From assembly GCA_049610385.1 (NCBI GenBank), contig JBMYZL010000041.1, positions 1-7,017 on the forward strand: a stretch of 7,017 bases of DNA, given 5' to 3'. Origin of the DNA: JBMYZL01 sp049610385 (GTDB lineage: Bacteria; Bacteroidota; Bacteroidia; Flavobacteriales_D; Sanyastnellaceae). Shown here piece after piece: positions 1-6,742 of this stretch. The position numbers were made by a program, and so were the translations under genes. How positions within the stretch are numbered: the first letter of the stretch is position 1; each line of letters begins with the position of its first letter. The notes beneath the pieces were generated by a model that was given only the letters and a program-made list of their open reading frames with translations, searched no databases and was not told the DNA's origin.

Positions 1-22
1 GAATAACACCCATGACATGCTG

Positions 23-54
23 TTTGGATTTCAAGGATTGAGAATGTAGATTTC
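23..54 (+). promoter_or_regulatory. Candidate Bacteroidota-type promoter for the small lipoprotein gene
   Basis: TTTG at 23-26 is followed after 20 bases by TAGATTTC at 47-54. This fits the Bacteroidota primary sigma factor pattern (TTTG near -33, about 19-21 bases, TAnnTTTG near -7) with a single mismatch in the last base. Transcription would start near 58-62, leaving a leader of about 23 bases to the GTG at 84 or about 68 bases to the ATG at 129. The match is by eye; such short AT-rich boxes also arise by chance. Confidence 0.42.
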
Positions 55-83
55 TGTGGGTAACATCATCCGAACCAACTGCT

Positions 84-440
84 GTGAAGATTCCCTCGAA
101 TTCTACCGTTATCCCTGATCCGTGGTGGATGCCCCTTGCTTTTTTTTTAAGCATTCTTTTGGCTTCCTGCGCGGATAATCGCCCGGATGAACCCACGCGA
201 AAGCGGATATTCCAGGAATTGAGGGCCGCTGAGAAGAATGCAGAATCCCTTGCATTTGCCTTCATTCAAGATGCGGAAAATCCCCATGACGTGACGAATG
301 TGGAGCGATACCGCCAAATCCGAAAAGACAGCGCAACAGCGGCTTGGATCCGAATTCTCGAGGCAGAGGGATGGGGTCCAACTTGGGCGGACTCGATTTG
401 GACTGAAGGCATTGAAAAAGGCTGGAGCGGAGCCAATTGA
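84..440 (+). CDS. Small putative lipoprotein of unknown function
   Basis: A 118-codon frame whose first start is GTG at 84; an in-frame ATG at 129 would give 103 residues. The N-terminus holds a hydrophobic stretch (about residues 16-28) ending in LLAS-C, a good lipobox with Cys29 as the lipidated residue, so the mature protein would be a surface or periplasmic lipoprotein of about 90 residues. The rest is charged and probably helical, rich in Glu, Arg, Lys and Trp, with no motif I recognise. Both starts give a signal peptide with few positive charges (only Lys2 with the GTG, none before the hydrophobic core with the ATG), which is a weakness. A run of nine T (140-148) encodes part of the hydrophobic core. 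It lies 70 bp upstream of the protease gene on the same strand, but that gene seems to have its own promoter. An unrelated antisense frame overlaps it; the lipobox and upstream promoter favour this strand. Confidence 0.6.
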   Translation: MKIPSNSTVIPDPWWMPLAFFLSILLASCADNRPDEPTRKRIFQELRAAEKNAESLAFAFIQDAENPHDVTNVERYRQIRKDSATAAWIRILEAEGWGPTWADSIWTEGIEKGWSGAN

Positions 441-481
441 TGCCATCAAAGGACCTGATTGTAAACAATTGAACTCTTCCT

Positions 482-511
482 TTTGCTGGCATGCGAAAAC
501 GAACTAATTTG
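482..511 (+). promoter_or_regulatory. Candidate promoter for the secreted metalloprotease
   Basis: TTTG at 482-485 is followed after 19 bases by TAATTTG at 505-511, a Bacteroidota -7-like box with one base fewer than the TAnnTTTG consensus. Transcription would then begin near 515-519, inside the annotated reading frame. If real, the GTG at 511 could not be the start codon, and translation would begin at ATG 517 (almost leaderless), 535 or 583. Assigned by eye only. Confidence 0.35.
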
Positions 512-3500
512 TGTGCATGAATTGGATAAAACTCATGCCCCAACGGGCTTTCGCATGTGCAGAAAGCCGCTGCTTGAATTGGATGAATTGGAGCCTTATC
601 ATCACGATGTTGATGGTTCCGGATTTCGGTTTTGCAACGGATCCGGTTGCTGCTCATGATCCACATGAAGTTCGACTGGCACCCATTTTTGGGCAGGTGG
701 ACGCGGCTGAGCAGCAGGCCTTGCGGAAGGCTGCGGATTGGCAAGCATTCGAGGCTGCATACCCCAAGTGGCGAGGCATCATGCACCCGCTGACGCGACT
801 GCCTCACCGGGCCTTCGGACCTGCAACGGCGTTTGATGGTGTGGATGGATTCGCTGCGGAAGTGCTCACCGGCTTTGGTTTGAATCCGGAAGACATCAAC
901 TGGCGACAAGTCCAGACACCGGGCAAGCACGATTGGGTTTTTGCGGAGCAGATGCACAATGGCATTCCCATCCACAATGCTCGTTTAACGACGAAATGGC
1001 TGGGTGGTGACCTGGTGATGTGGGGCGCGGATTGGTACCGAGATGTGGAGATGCCAGAGGGCGATTGGCTTTCTGATGAGGCGTTGGCCGCCGCAGCAAC
1101 TGGTGGATTGGAGTTGGATGAATGGGGTGCTCTGGTGCATGAGGGCATCCGCTTGGTTCCTACCGCGGAGACAGGCATGCGACTCGTCTCGGCCTTTATG
1201 GTGGAAGGTCGCGTCGGGGCGGTTCCGAGACGCTACAGTACATGGGTCGACGTTTTCACGGGGGAAGTTTTGCGCCGCATCAATGAGGTGAAGCACATCG
1301 ATGGCCGCTGGTCCACACCGGCCAGTGGGGACAAACCAGAACGGGTGGTTCGTCGGATGGGCTTGGATGTTCCGGCCACCACACCCGCCACGGCCTTGGT
1401 GGTGAGTGGCGCTTTGTCATCAGACATCCACCTCATGTATCCATACGAAGCGGAGGAAGAATTCGTCTTGCCGCACTTGCGACTGCCCTTTGCAGGCAAC
1501 GTGGTCAATACAGATGCGGAGGGTGGATTCATCACCTCCACCACTGGACCCGTCACCTTGGATGTCCAGCTGCGAGGACGTCACAGTTGGGTGTTCACCA
1601 ACGGTTCGACGCCTGAGACATCGGTCACTTTTTCAGATGGTTACAATGACTTGACCTTGAATGATTTGGGCAACACCAAAGAACGCAGCGCCTACGTCAA
1701 CACCAACCGGATTCACGACCACATGAAGGTTTGGTTGCCCGACTTCGATGACCTCGATACGCCGTTCACCACGAATGTGGATGTCGAGGGAGAATGCAAT
1801 GCCTTTTACGATGGCGCGAGCATCAATTTCTTTGATACGGGCGGGGGATGCAACCCGACGTCACTGATTGCCGATGTGGTTTGGCATGAATACGGACATG
1901 GAATCAATGACAAGTACTACCAATCCCTTGGGGCTTTTTTCATCAACGGCGCCATGAACGAGGGCTATGCAGATTTCTGGGCCATGTCTCTCGGGGACAT
2001 TGCGGAAATCGGAAAGGGTTTTTACACAGACAGTGAAGATGGGATTCGCGTGTACGATGAAGATCCGAAAGTCTACCCGGAAGATTTGGTGGGCGAGGTC
2101 CACGCCGATGGAGAAATCATCTGTGGTGCTTGGTATGACACGCATTTGTTGATGGGAGGTGATTGGGACCAAACCCTCACCTTGTTCGTCGACGCCTTCC
2201 CAGGTTTGCAAGCCACCGTACAGAATGGTGATGAAGGCCAGGCCTACACGGATGTGCTGATTGACGCATTGCAAGCAGATGACGATGATGGTGATTTGAC
2301 CAACGGCACGCCAAACGGGGCAGCCATCATCGAAGGCTTTGCTATGCATGGCATCATGATCTTCAGTTATGCGAACATCATTCATTCGCCAGCGACTTTC
2401 GTCGATGCCCAAGAAACCATTGAGATTGATGGCATCACCGATATCCAGTTTCCATTTAGCTTGTATCTCGATGGCGTTTACATGTGGTACAAGACCGCGC
2501 ACAACGATCCATTTGAGGAGGTGTTGATGGACAACGAGGAGGGCAGCAACACCTTCACGGCCACTTTGCCTGCGCAAGAGGCGGGAACGGTCATAGGTTA
2601 TTACCTCGGGATTCGGGACCAGTTTGGCGGGGTGTCTGCGGTTTCTCCCTTTGCCGCGAACAAAACGAGCAACGCGAATTTGCCACATTACACGCTGGTG
2701 GGCGTGGAGCCGATTTTGGTCAATGACTCAGATGAATATTCCGATTTCGGTTCATGGACCACGGGCCTTCCAGGTGAAGACACGGCCACGACAGGGGAGT
2801 GGGAGGAAGCCATTCCAGTGGGGTCGTATTCAGATCCCGCGGACTTTTCCACCATCTGCGCACCGGTGACGGATCATACGCCTGGCAATGGGGGTTATGC
2901 CTTCATCACAGGCCAGAATCCCGGAATCGATGCAGGAATCGGTGCGAACGATGTGGATGCAGGTCACACCACGCTGCTGAGTCCGATCATCGATTTGACC
3001 AGTTATGAAAATCCGGTGATGGCCTACTGGCGTTGGTACACCAATGCGCCGGCGTCAGGAGCGAATCCCGCTTCGGATTGGTGGCAAGTGTCCCTGTCGA
3101 ATGACGGAGGTGCCACATGGCAATACCTGGAGAACACCCTTCAACAGGATATTTCTTGGCGACGCAATGCATTCCGGATTGCAGATGTCATTGAACCCAC
3201 TGCCCAATTCCAAATGCGATTTGTGGCCTCGGATTCCACAACCATAGGCGAGTATTTGGATGGAGGTTCCTTGATTGAGGCCGCTGTGGATGATATTGTT
3301 TTGTACGATTTGGCTCAGCCTGAGTCTGTTTCAGATTCGAAAGTTTCAAAACCGGGTCCTGTTCTCTATCCCAATCCGCTGGTGGCGGGCAGCCGGTTGA
3401 ATTCGGCCGGGTGGGCCCCACGCACACTTTGGCGAATTGTGGATTTGCAGGGGAAAGAGGTAGCATCGGGCTTGTCCAATTTGGCGGGAGAAATCTTCTG

Positions 3501-3600
3501 GACACCCTCAGTTGATGTGTCTGCTGCTGGTGCTTATCAGCTCATTTGCACGGATGTTGGAGGGAATCCATCGTCGGTTCCTTTTCATTGGGTGCCTTGA
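511..3600 (+). CDS. Secreted fungalysin-like (M36-type) zinc metalloprotease with T9SS type A sorting domain
   Basis: A probable extracellular zinc endopeptidase of 1029 residues. In order: a signal-peptide-like hydrophobic stretch (about 28-42); an FTP/PepSY-like propeptide (about 120-267) ending in a typical WVDVFTGEVLRRIN strand; a beta-rich insert resembling a carboxypeptidase-regulatory-like domain (about 298-375); the catalytic domain (about 385-620); an Ig-like segment (about 627-733); a jelly-roll/MAM-like domain (about 740-935); and a T9SS type A sorting domain (951-1029) opening with LYPNP and containing WRIVDLQGKEV. Zinc-site residues are visible: H459-E460-x-x-H463 in VVWHEYGHGIND and a third ligand E484 in NEGYADF, the gluzincin arrangement. 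H531 in EVHADGE matches the fungalysin motif for the transition-state histidine. C429 and C447 may form a disulfide just before the active site. The family is made as a zymogen, exported by Sec, cut at the propeptide, and passed through T9SS to the surface or medium. The start is uncertain: GTG 511, ATG 517, 535 or 583 are all in frame; the shortest loses all positively charged residues ahead of the hydrophobic core, so 517 or 535 is attractive. The substrate cannot be told from sequence. Confidence 0.87.
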   Translation: MCMNWIKLMPQRAFACAESRCLNWMNWSLIITMLMVPDFGFATDPVAAHDPHEVRLAPIFGQVDAAEQQALRKAADWQAFEAAYPKWRGIMHPLTRLPHRAFGPATAFDGVDGFAAEVLTGFGLNPEDINWRQVQTPGKHDWVFAEQMHNGIPIHNARLTTKWLGGDLVMWGADWYRDVEMPEGDWLSDEALAAAATGGLELDEWGALVHEGIRLVPTAETGMRLVSAFMVEGRVGAVPRRYSTWVDVFTGEVLRRINEVKHIDGRWSTPASGDKPERVVRRMGLDVPATTPATALVVSGALSSDIHLMYPYEAEEEFVLPHLRLPFAGNVVNTDAEGGFITSTTGPVTLDVQLRGRHSWVFTNGSTPETSVTFSDGYNDLTLNDLGNTKERSAYVNTNRIHDHMKVWLPDFDDLDTPFTTNVDVEGECNAFYDGASINFFDTGGGCNPTSLIADVVWHEYGHGINDKYYQSLGAFFINGAMNEGYADFWAMSLGDIAEIGKGFYTDSEDGIRVYDEDPKVYPEDLVGEVHADGEIICGAWYDTHLLMGGDWDQTLTLFVDAFPGLQATVQNGDEGQAYTDVLIDALQADDDDGDLTNGTPNGAAIIEGFAMHGIMIFSYANIIHSPATFVDAQETIEIDGITDIQFPFSLYLDGVYMWYKTAHNDPFEEVLMDNEEGSNTFTATLPAQEAGTVIGYYLGIRDQFGGVSAVSPFAANKTSNANLPHYTLVGVEPILVNDSDEYSDFGSWTTGLPGEDTATTGEWEEAIPVGSYSDPADFSTICAPVTDHTPGNGGYAFITGQNPGIDAGIGANDVDAGHTTLLSPIIDLTSYENPVMAYWRWYTNAPASGANPASDWWQVSLSNDGGATWQYLENTLQQDISWRRNAFRIADVIEPTAQFQMRFVASDSTTIGEYLDGGSLIEAAVDDIVLYDLAQPESVSDSKVSKPGPVLYPNPLVAGSRLNSAGWAPRTLWRIVDLQGKEVASGLSNLAGEIFWTPSVDVSAAGAYQLICTDVGGNPSSVPFHWVP

Positions 3601-3661
3601 GTTGACCTTTTGTGCCTGAAATTGGGGGCCATGTCATCGCGTTGTACGACTTTTGCGCATC

Positions 3662-4105
3662 ATGAATGATCACGATGCCCCCTTGCAGGAAACCCGAGGT
3701 GAAGACGGACACAAAATCAGTCCGCAGTTGCCTGCGGGCGTGAAGAACTACCTGATTGACATCGACGGTACGGTCACGGAGGATGTGCCCAACGAGGAAC
3801 CAGAGCGCATGGCGATCGTGGAGCCTTACCCGGATGCTGTGGAGACGTTGAATCGCTGGTTCGACGAGGGACATGTCATCACCTTTTTCACATCACGAAC
3901 GGAGGAGCATCGGCGTGTAACTGAGGCTTGGCTTGAACGTTGTGGATTCAAGTACCACGGGTTGTTGATGAACAAACCTCGCGGCGGAAACTACCACTGG
4001 GTAGATAACCACATCGTAAAAGGAACGCGGTATGATGGGGTGTGGGCGGACTTGGTGAAAGAAACCCGTACCATTGAGGTGTTCCCGGGCAAGGACGAAA
4101 GCTGA
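3662..4105 (+). CDS. Small HAD-like phosphatase-fold protein
   Basis: A 147-residue HAD-superfamily protein starting at ATG 3662 (an in-frame TTG lies at 3653). Motif I is YLIDIDGT, with nucleophile D33 and acid/base D35. Motif II is TSR (T77-S78-R79) after the strand HVITFF. Motif III is probably K105 in LLMNKPRGG. The likely motif IV is WVDN, with D115 but Asn at 116 instead of a second acid. There is no room for a large cap domain, so it would be a capless (C0) type acting on a large or exposed substrate. Similar short proteins in Bacteroidota have been labelled 'phosphoheptose isomerase' in databases, which the HAD motifs contradict; the real substrate is unknown to me. No signal peptide is seen, so it is presumably cytoplasmic. 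A GTG at 3740 (residue 27), directly before the first strand, is an alternative start; the 26 residues before it are polar and may be an extension. It begins 61 bp after the protease stop on the same strand and is convergent with batE. A separate promoter is not evident. Confidence 0.8.
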   Translation: MNDHDAPLQETRGEDGHKISPQLPAGVKNYLIDIDGTVTEDVPNEEPERMAIVEPYPDAVETLNRWFDEGHVITFFTSRTEEHRRVTEAWLERCGFKYHGLLMNKPRGGNYHWVDNHIVKGTRYDGVWADLVKETRTIEVFPGKDES

Positions 4106-4134
4106 TCCACAGTTGGCCTTGGCGTGTGAAAATA

Positions 4135-4147
4135 CCTCCCTGAGAGG
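4135..4147 (-). terminator. Weak hairpin in the gap between convergent genes, possible terminator of the bat operon
   Basis: In the 43-bp gap between the HAD gene and batE, CCTC (4135-4138) pairs with GAGG (4144-4147) around a 5-base loop; one extra G-T pair could extend the stem to five. Read on the minus strand the stem is followed by TATTTT, a short U-rich tail as expected of an intrinsic terminator. The stem is very short, so it is weak evidence. No better terminator is visible for either transcript. Confidence 0.22.
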
Positions 4148-4148
4148 C

Positions 4149-4952
4149 TCAAATTTCGGTTAGGCTGGATTTGGGCAGCCATCCCACCTGACCATTGTCC
4201 AATTCAATTTCCTGCCAAGTTTGGGTCTCATCTAACAAACGAACCCGTGTGCCTTCATGCAACACAAACAAAGCCGTGTTTGAGGACCCAGCTGCTTGGC
4301 CTTCTGGAGCGCTCCAGATGTCGACAGTGGGTGACATGATGATGGCCCTGCGGCTTTGGTCAATGCGCGCGGAAGAAAGCAGACTCAGCCATCCCACCGC
4401 GGCACCCAACACGAGTACGATGGTTCCCACGCTGCCGAGTACACGGCGGTTGTCCACGTCTTGGGCAAACAATCGCCATGCCAAACAACCAAACCCGATT
4501 GTCCACATCAGCATGAATCCCCGTGCATACCAGACGAACATGCCAGCAGCCACAAGCCGTTCCCACAAATCCGAGAGGCCATTGGAGGGCAGGGGTTCGA
4601 TGCGGTCAATGACCCGCATATTTGCCAGTATCAGGTTGCTTTGAACATCTTCATTGTTGGGGCTGAGGGACTTGGCCCTTTCATAATGTAGAATGGCTTC
4701 GCCCAAATGGCCGGCCTTGAAGTGGGCGTTGCCCAAGTTGTATTCGGTGGAACAATCGCTGTACTCGGTCAGCAGAGACTCATAGGCGGCGATGGCCTGT
4801 TCGAATTCCCCCGCGGCATAGGCAGCATTCCCAGCTTCGAACAATGTCCGGGCTTCATTCATGTCCGCATGACCAGTCAAGGGCATGCCCACAAACCAGC
4901 ACAAGACCAGTCCCACGAGGCTGATTTTCAGCCTGACCTGCGATTTGTTCAT
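4149..4952 (-). CDS. batE: BatE: TPR and SH3-like membrane protein of the aerotolerance operon
   Basis: A 267-residue protein read from ATG 4952. A signal peptide or N-terminal anchor (about 7-29, ending TGHA) precedes at least two TPR-type helical repeats (about 32-110; AGNAAYAAGEFEQAIAAYES and YNLGNAHFKAGHLGEAILHY are clear TPR signatures). Two hydrophobic segments follow (about 132-160 and 171-193), then a C-terminal bacterial SH3-like domain (about 202-267) ending in the typical WQEIELDNGQVGWLPKSSL. This TPR, double membrane segment, SH3 order is that of BatE in Bacteroidota. Bat proteins are thought to form an envelope complex with the VWA proteins BatA/BatB and MoxR, first linked to oxygen tolerance in Bacteroides fragilis; the molecular role is not settled. 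The frame is open up to a TTG at 5003, but ATG 4952 is preferred because its ATGA overlaps the batD stop and puts the signal peptide right at the N-terminus. Length and layout look intact. Confidence 0.92.
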   Translation of the reverse strand: MNKSQVRLKISLVGLVLCWFVGMPLTGHADMNEARTLFEAGNAAYAAGEFEQAIAAYESLLTEYSDCSTEYNLGNAHFKAGHLGEAILHYERAKSLSPNNEDVQSNLILANMRVIDRIEPLPSNGLSDLWERLVAAGMFVWYARGFMLMWTIGFGCLAWRLFAQDVDNRRVLGSVGTIVLVLGAAVGWLSLLSSARIDQSRRAIIMSPTVDIWSAPEGQAAGSSNTALFVLHEGTRVRLLDETQTWQEIELDNGQVGWLPKSSLTEI

Positions 4953-6742
4953 GCTTTCCATGCGCTTTCGGTTTCGTCGATCAAAGCCTTGGTTCGATTC
5001 CAAAATGCTTGGGGCTCCTCAGCTGCGCCAGGTGCGTAGCGGGCCATCTCGGCATCGTTGAGCAGCTGGTCCCAATTGGATTTCAGATCGGGAGTGGCTT
5101 CGGCGAGAACATCGAGGATGGTGGCTCGGCTGTATGCTGCGCGGGACATCCGGCTCTTGGCCAAAAGATAATCTTCGAGTCCAGTGCCAATGGCCTCATA
5201 AAATTCGGTGGGGTTGTTCAGCTTGGTTTTGGCCAAGTTGAGCTCCTTCCGAACCCGCGAACCCGCCTTTTTGCGCCGGGTGCCCACCACGTCACCGGCC
5301 TCTGCTTCTTGCTTTCGTCGGAAACCAAAGGCCACACCAAAAATCATGGGCCCCAAGAAAAGACCTGTCAACAGAAATCCTTTCCGCTTGTCGATGCGAT
5401 CCCGAAGGATTGGGCGCCCAAAATCCGTGATGATGTAGCGGATGTCTTGATTGAGCACTTGAACATCGCTCTTCGAATTGTACGAGAGTGATTCACCAGT
5501 TTGGCTCGCATCCCGGATAACCGCCATTTGACGTGGCGCAACGGAGATCGCCTCATAGCTGCGTTGACGGACGTTGAAGTATTGTCCATCAAACCCGGGC
5601 AGTTGGAAAGTTCCCGGTGCCCTGGGAATCACTACGTAACTGAAGGTTCGGCTGCCGGTCTCGCCATTCGCGTTGATGGCCAAGGCGTCTTTCACCTCCG
5701 GATCAAACACTTCAAAGTCAGCAGGCCAATTCAGGTCGGGCTCCCGCAAAAATTTCAGGTTGCCCTGGCCACTGAATTTGAGGTCTACGGTGAATGCTTG
5801 GTTGGCGGTGCCCTGTTCGGTGCTGACATTCATATCCACAGACAGACGCGGAAACGCCCCCAAATTCCCAGCAGGTCGCGGCGCCGGCAATGGGTCCACC
5901 TCGATCGTGATGGGGGTGGCTTTGCCAGTGACGTTTTGTCCAGAAAAGAAAGACGTCCGGATGTACCCTTCCATCTCAAATCCGTCAATGACCAACTTGC
6001 CTGTTTTTTGCGGGAACAGGACCACCGTCCGGAGATTGGCCACATTGTAGCGTCGGCCCCGAACGACCTTGGGTTCCCAGTTGGGATCGGGCTGCTTCAC
6101 TTCCTCCTTCCAGAAACCGTCGCATTTGGGCAACTCATACGAGCGTACATCCAGCCCATTGTAGCGGTTGTAAATTTTGAAGGATGCCACGATGGGTTCA
6201 CCGACGACCACCCTTTGTTTGGACACTTCGATGATGAGTTCCAAATCGTCCATCATTTCCGAGGAGCCTTGGGCATTACTCGCTCCCCCGCCTGAACCAG
6301 GGACCTTGACCGCACCGTTTCCACCCGCCACCACACGGAGTTTGAAGGGTTGGGAACGCAACACTTGGCCCTCAACTTTCATCTGCTGGGCAGGAATCAC
6401 AATGTCCTTGTTTCCCGTGACACGGTATGTCCAGGTGTAAGCCAATTCCGATGAAGACTTGCCGTTGACCCAAGATGAATTCCGTGAAGTACTTGGGCCA
6501 TAGCGATAGGACAAGCCAGGAACCTCCGGGGCTTCTGCTCGGCGGTTGAAGTTCTTCATCGTCAAAGTCAGCTGCACATCTTGTCCGGTTCGAACGGGAT
6601 TGCGGTTGACTGTCATCTCCAATCCCATCTGCTGTGCAAATGCCCCGGACACAAGCAAAATGCATCCCATCAACCCGGCCAAGCGGGGAAGTCCAGCTTT
6701 GAAAAGCATCTTGTTATGGAAAGTCAGGGGCATCAAAATCAC
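4949..6742 (-). CDS. batD: BatD: oxygen-tolerance membrane protein
   Basis: A 597-residue protein from GTG 6742; ATG 6733 and ATG 6709 are in-frame alternatives. A signal peptide with a cut after AFA (residue 36) leads into a large periplasmic part made of beta-sandwich repeats: the first (about 40-137) has the family signature of NPVRTGQDVQLTLT, a YGPSTSRNSS segment, WVNGKSSSELAYTWTYRV and VIPAQQMKVEGQ; a Gly/Ser-rich linker (about 140-160) separates it from further domains (about 165-285 and 298-405). One transmembrane helix (about 455-474) is followed by RRK and a helical cytoplasmic tail with FYEAIGTGLEDYLLAK and AEMARYAPG, which is typical of BatD. Length is normal for the family. It is taken to act in the inner membrane with BatA, BatB, BatC and BatE; its biochemical function is not known. 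The GTG is favoured by its GTGA overlap with the batC stop; ATG 6709 would give the tidiest signal peptide. The batD stop overlaps the batE start. Confidence 0.93.
   Translation of the reverse strand: MILMPLTFHNKMLFKAGLPRLAGLMGCILLVSGAFAQQMGLEMTVNRNPVRTGQDVQLTLTMKNFNRRAEAPEVPGLSYRYGPSTSRNSSWVNGKSSSELAYTWTYRVTGNKDIVIPAQQMKVEGQVLRSQPFKLRVVAGGNGAVKVPGSGGGASNAQGSSEMMDDLELIIEVSKQRVVVGEPIVASFKIYNRYNGLDVRSYELPKCDGFWKEEVKQPDPNWEPKVVRGRRYNVANLRTVVLFPQKTGKLVIDGFEMEGYIRTSFFSGQNVTGKATPITIEVDPLPAPRPAGNLGAFPRLSVDMNVSTEQGTANQAFTVDLKFSGQGNLKFLREPDLNWPADFEVFDPEVKDALAINANGETGSRTFSYVVIPRAPGTFQLPGFDGQYFNVRQRSYEAISVAPRQMAVIRDASQTGESLSYNSKSDVQVLNQDIRYIITDFGRPILRDRIDKRKGFLLTGLFLGPMIFGVAFGFRRKQEAEAGDVVGTRRKKAGSRVRKELNLAKTKLNNPTEFYEAIGTGLEDYLLAKSRMSRAAYSRATILDVLAEATPDLKSNWDQLLNDAEMARYAPGAAEEPQAFWNRTKALIDETESAWKA

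Noticed and set aside
458..469. ATTGT-AA-ACAAT inverted repeat in the gap after the lipoprotein gene
   Set aside because: Only five AT-rich pairs with no T-tract directly after; too weak for a terminator and too short to call an operator.
262..975. 237-codon minus-strand open frame across the lipoprotein gene, the gap and the protease 5' end
   Set aside because: Crosses two plus-strand genes and a candidate promoter; composition is Arg/His/Ser/Pro-rich as typical of antisense frames, with no recognisable domain.
1861..2688. 275-codon minus-strand open frame opposite the protease catalytic region
   Set aside because: Lies against the zinc-binding and following region of the protease, whose motifs prove the plus strand codes; antisense product looks like no known protein.
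3622..3655. Possible promoter of the HAD gene (TTG at 3622-3624, GACTTTTG at 3648-3655)
   Set aside because: Spacing is 23 bases, the -7 box has a mismatch at its key first T, and it would leave a leaderless start at 3662; not convincing.
4195..4644. 149-codon plus-strand open frame opposite batE
   Set aside because: Shadow of the SH3-like and membrane part of BatE; no independent coding evidence.
4953..5003. N-terminal extension of batE from TTG 5003
   Set aside because: Would add 17 polar, basic residues ahead of the signal peptide and overlap batD by 55 bases; the ATGA junction at 4952 explains the start better.
5501..6295. 264-codon plus-strand open frame opposite batD
   Set aside because: Antisense shadow of a clearly recognisable BatD; its translation shows no coherent domain, signal or family feature.
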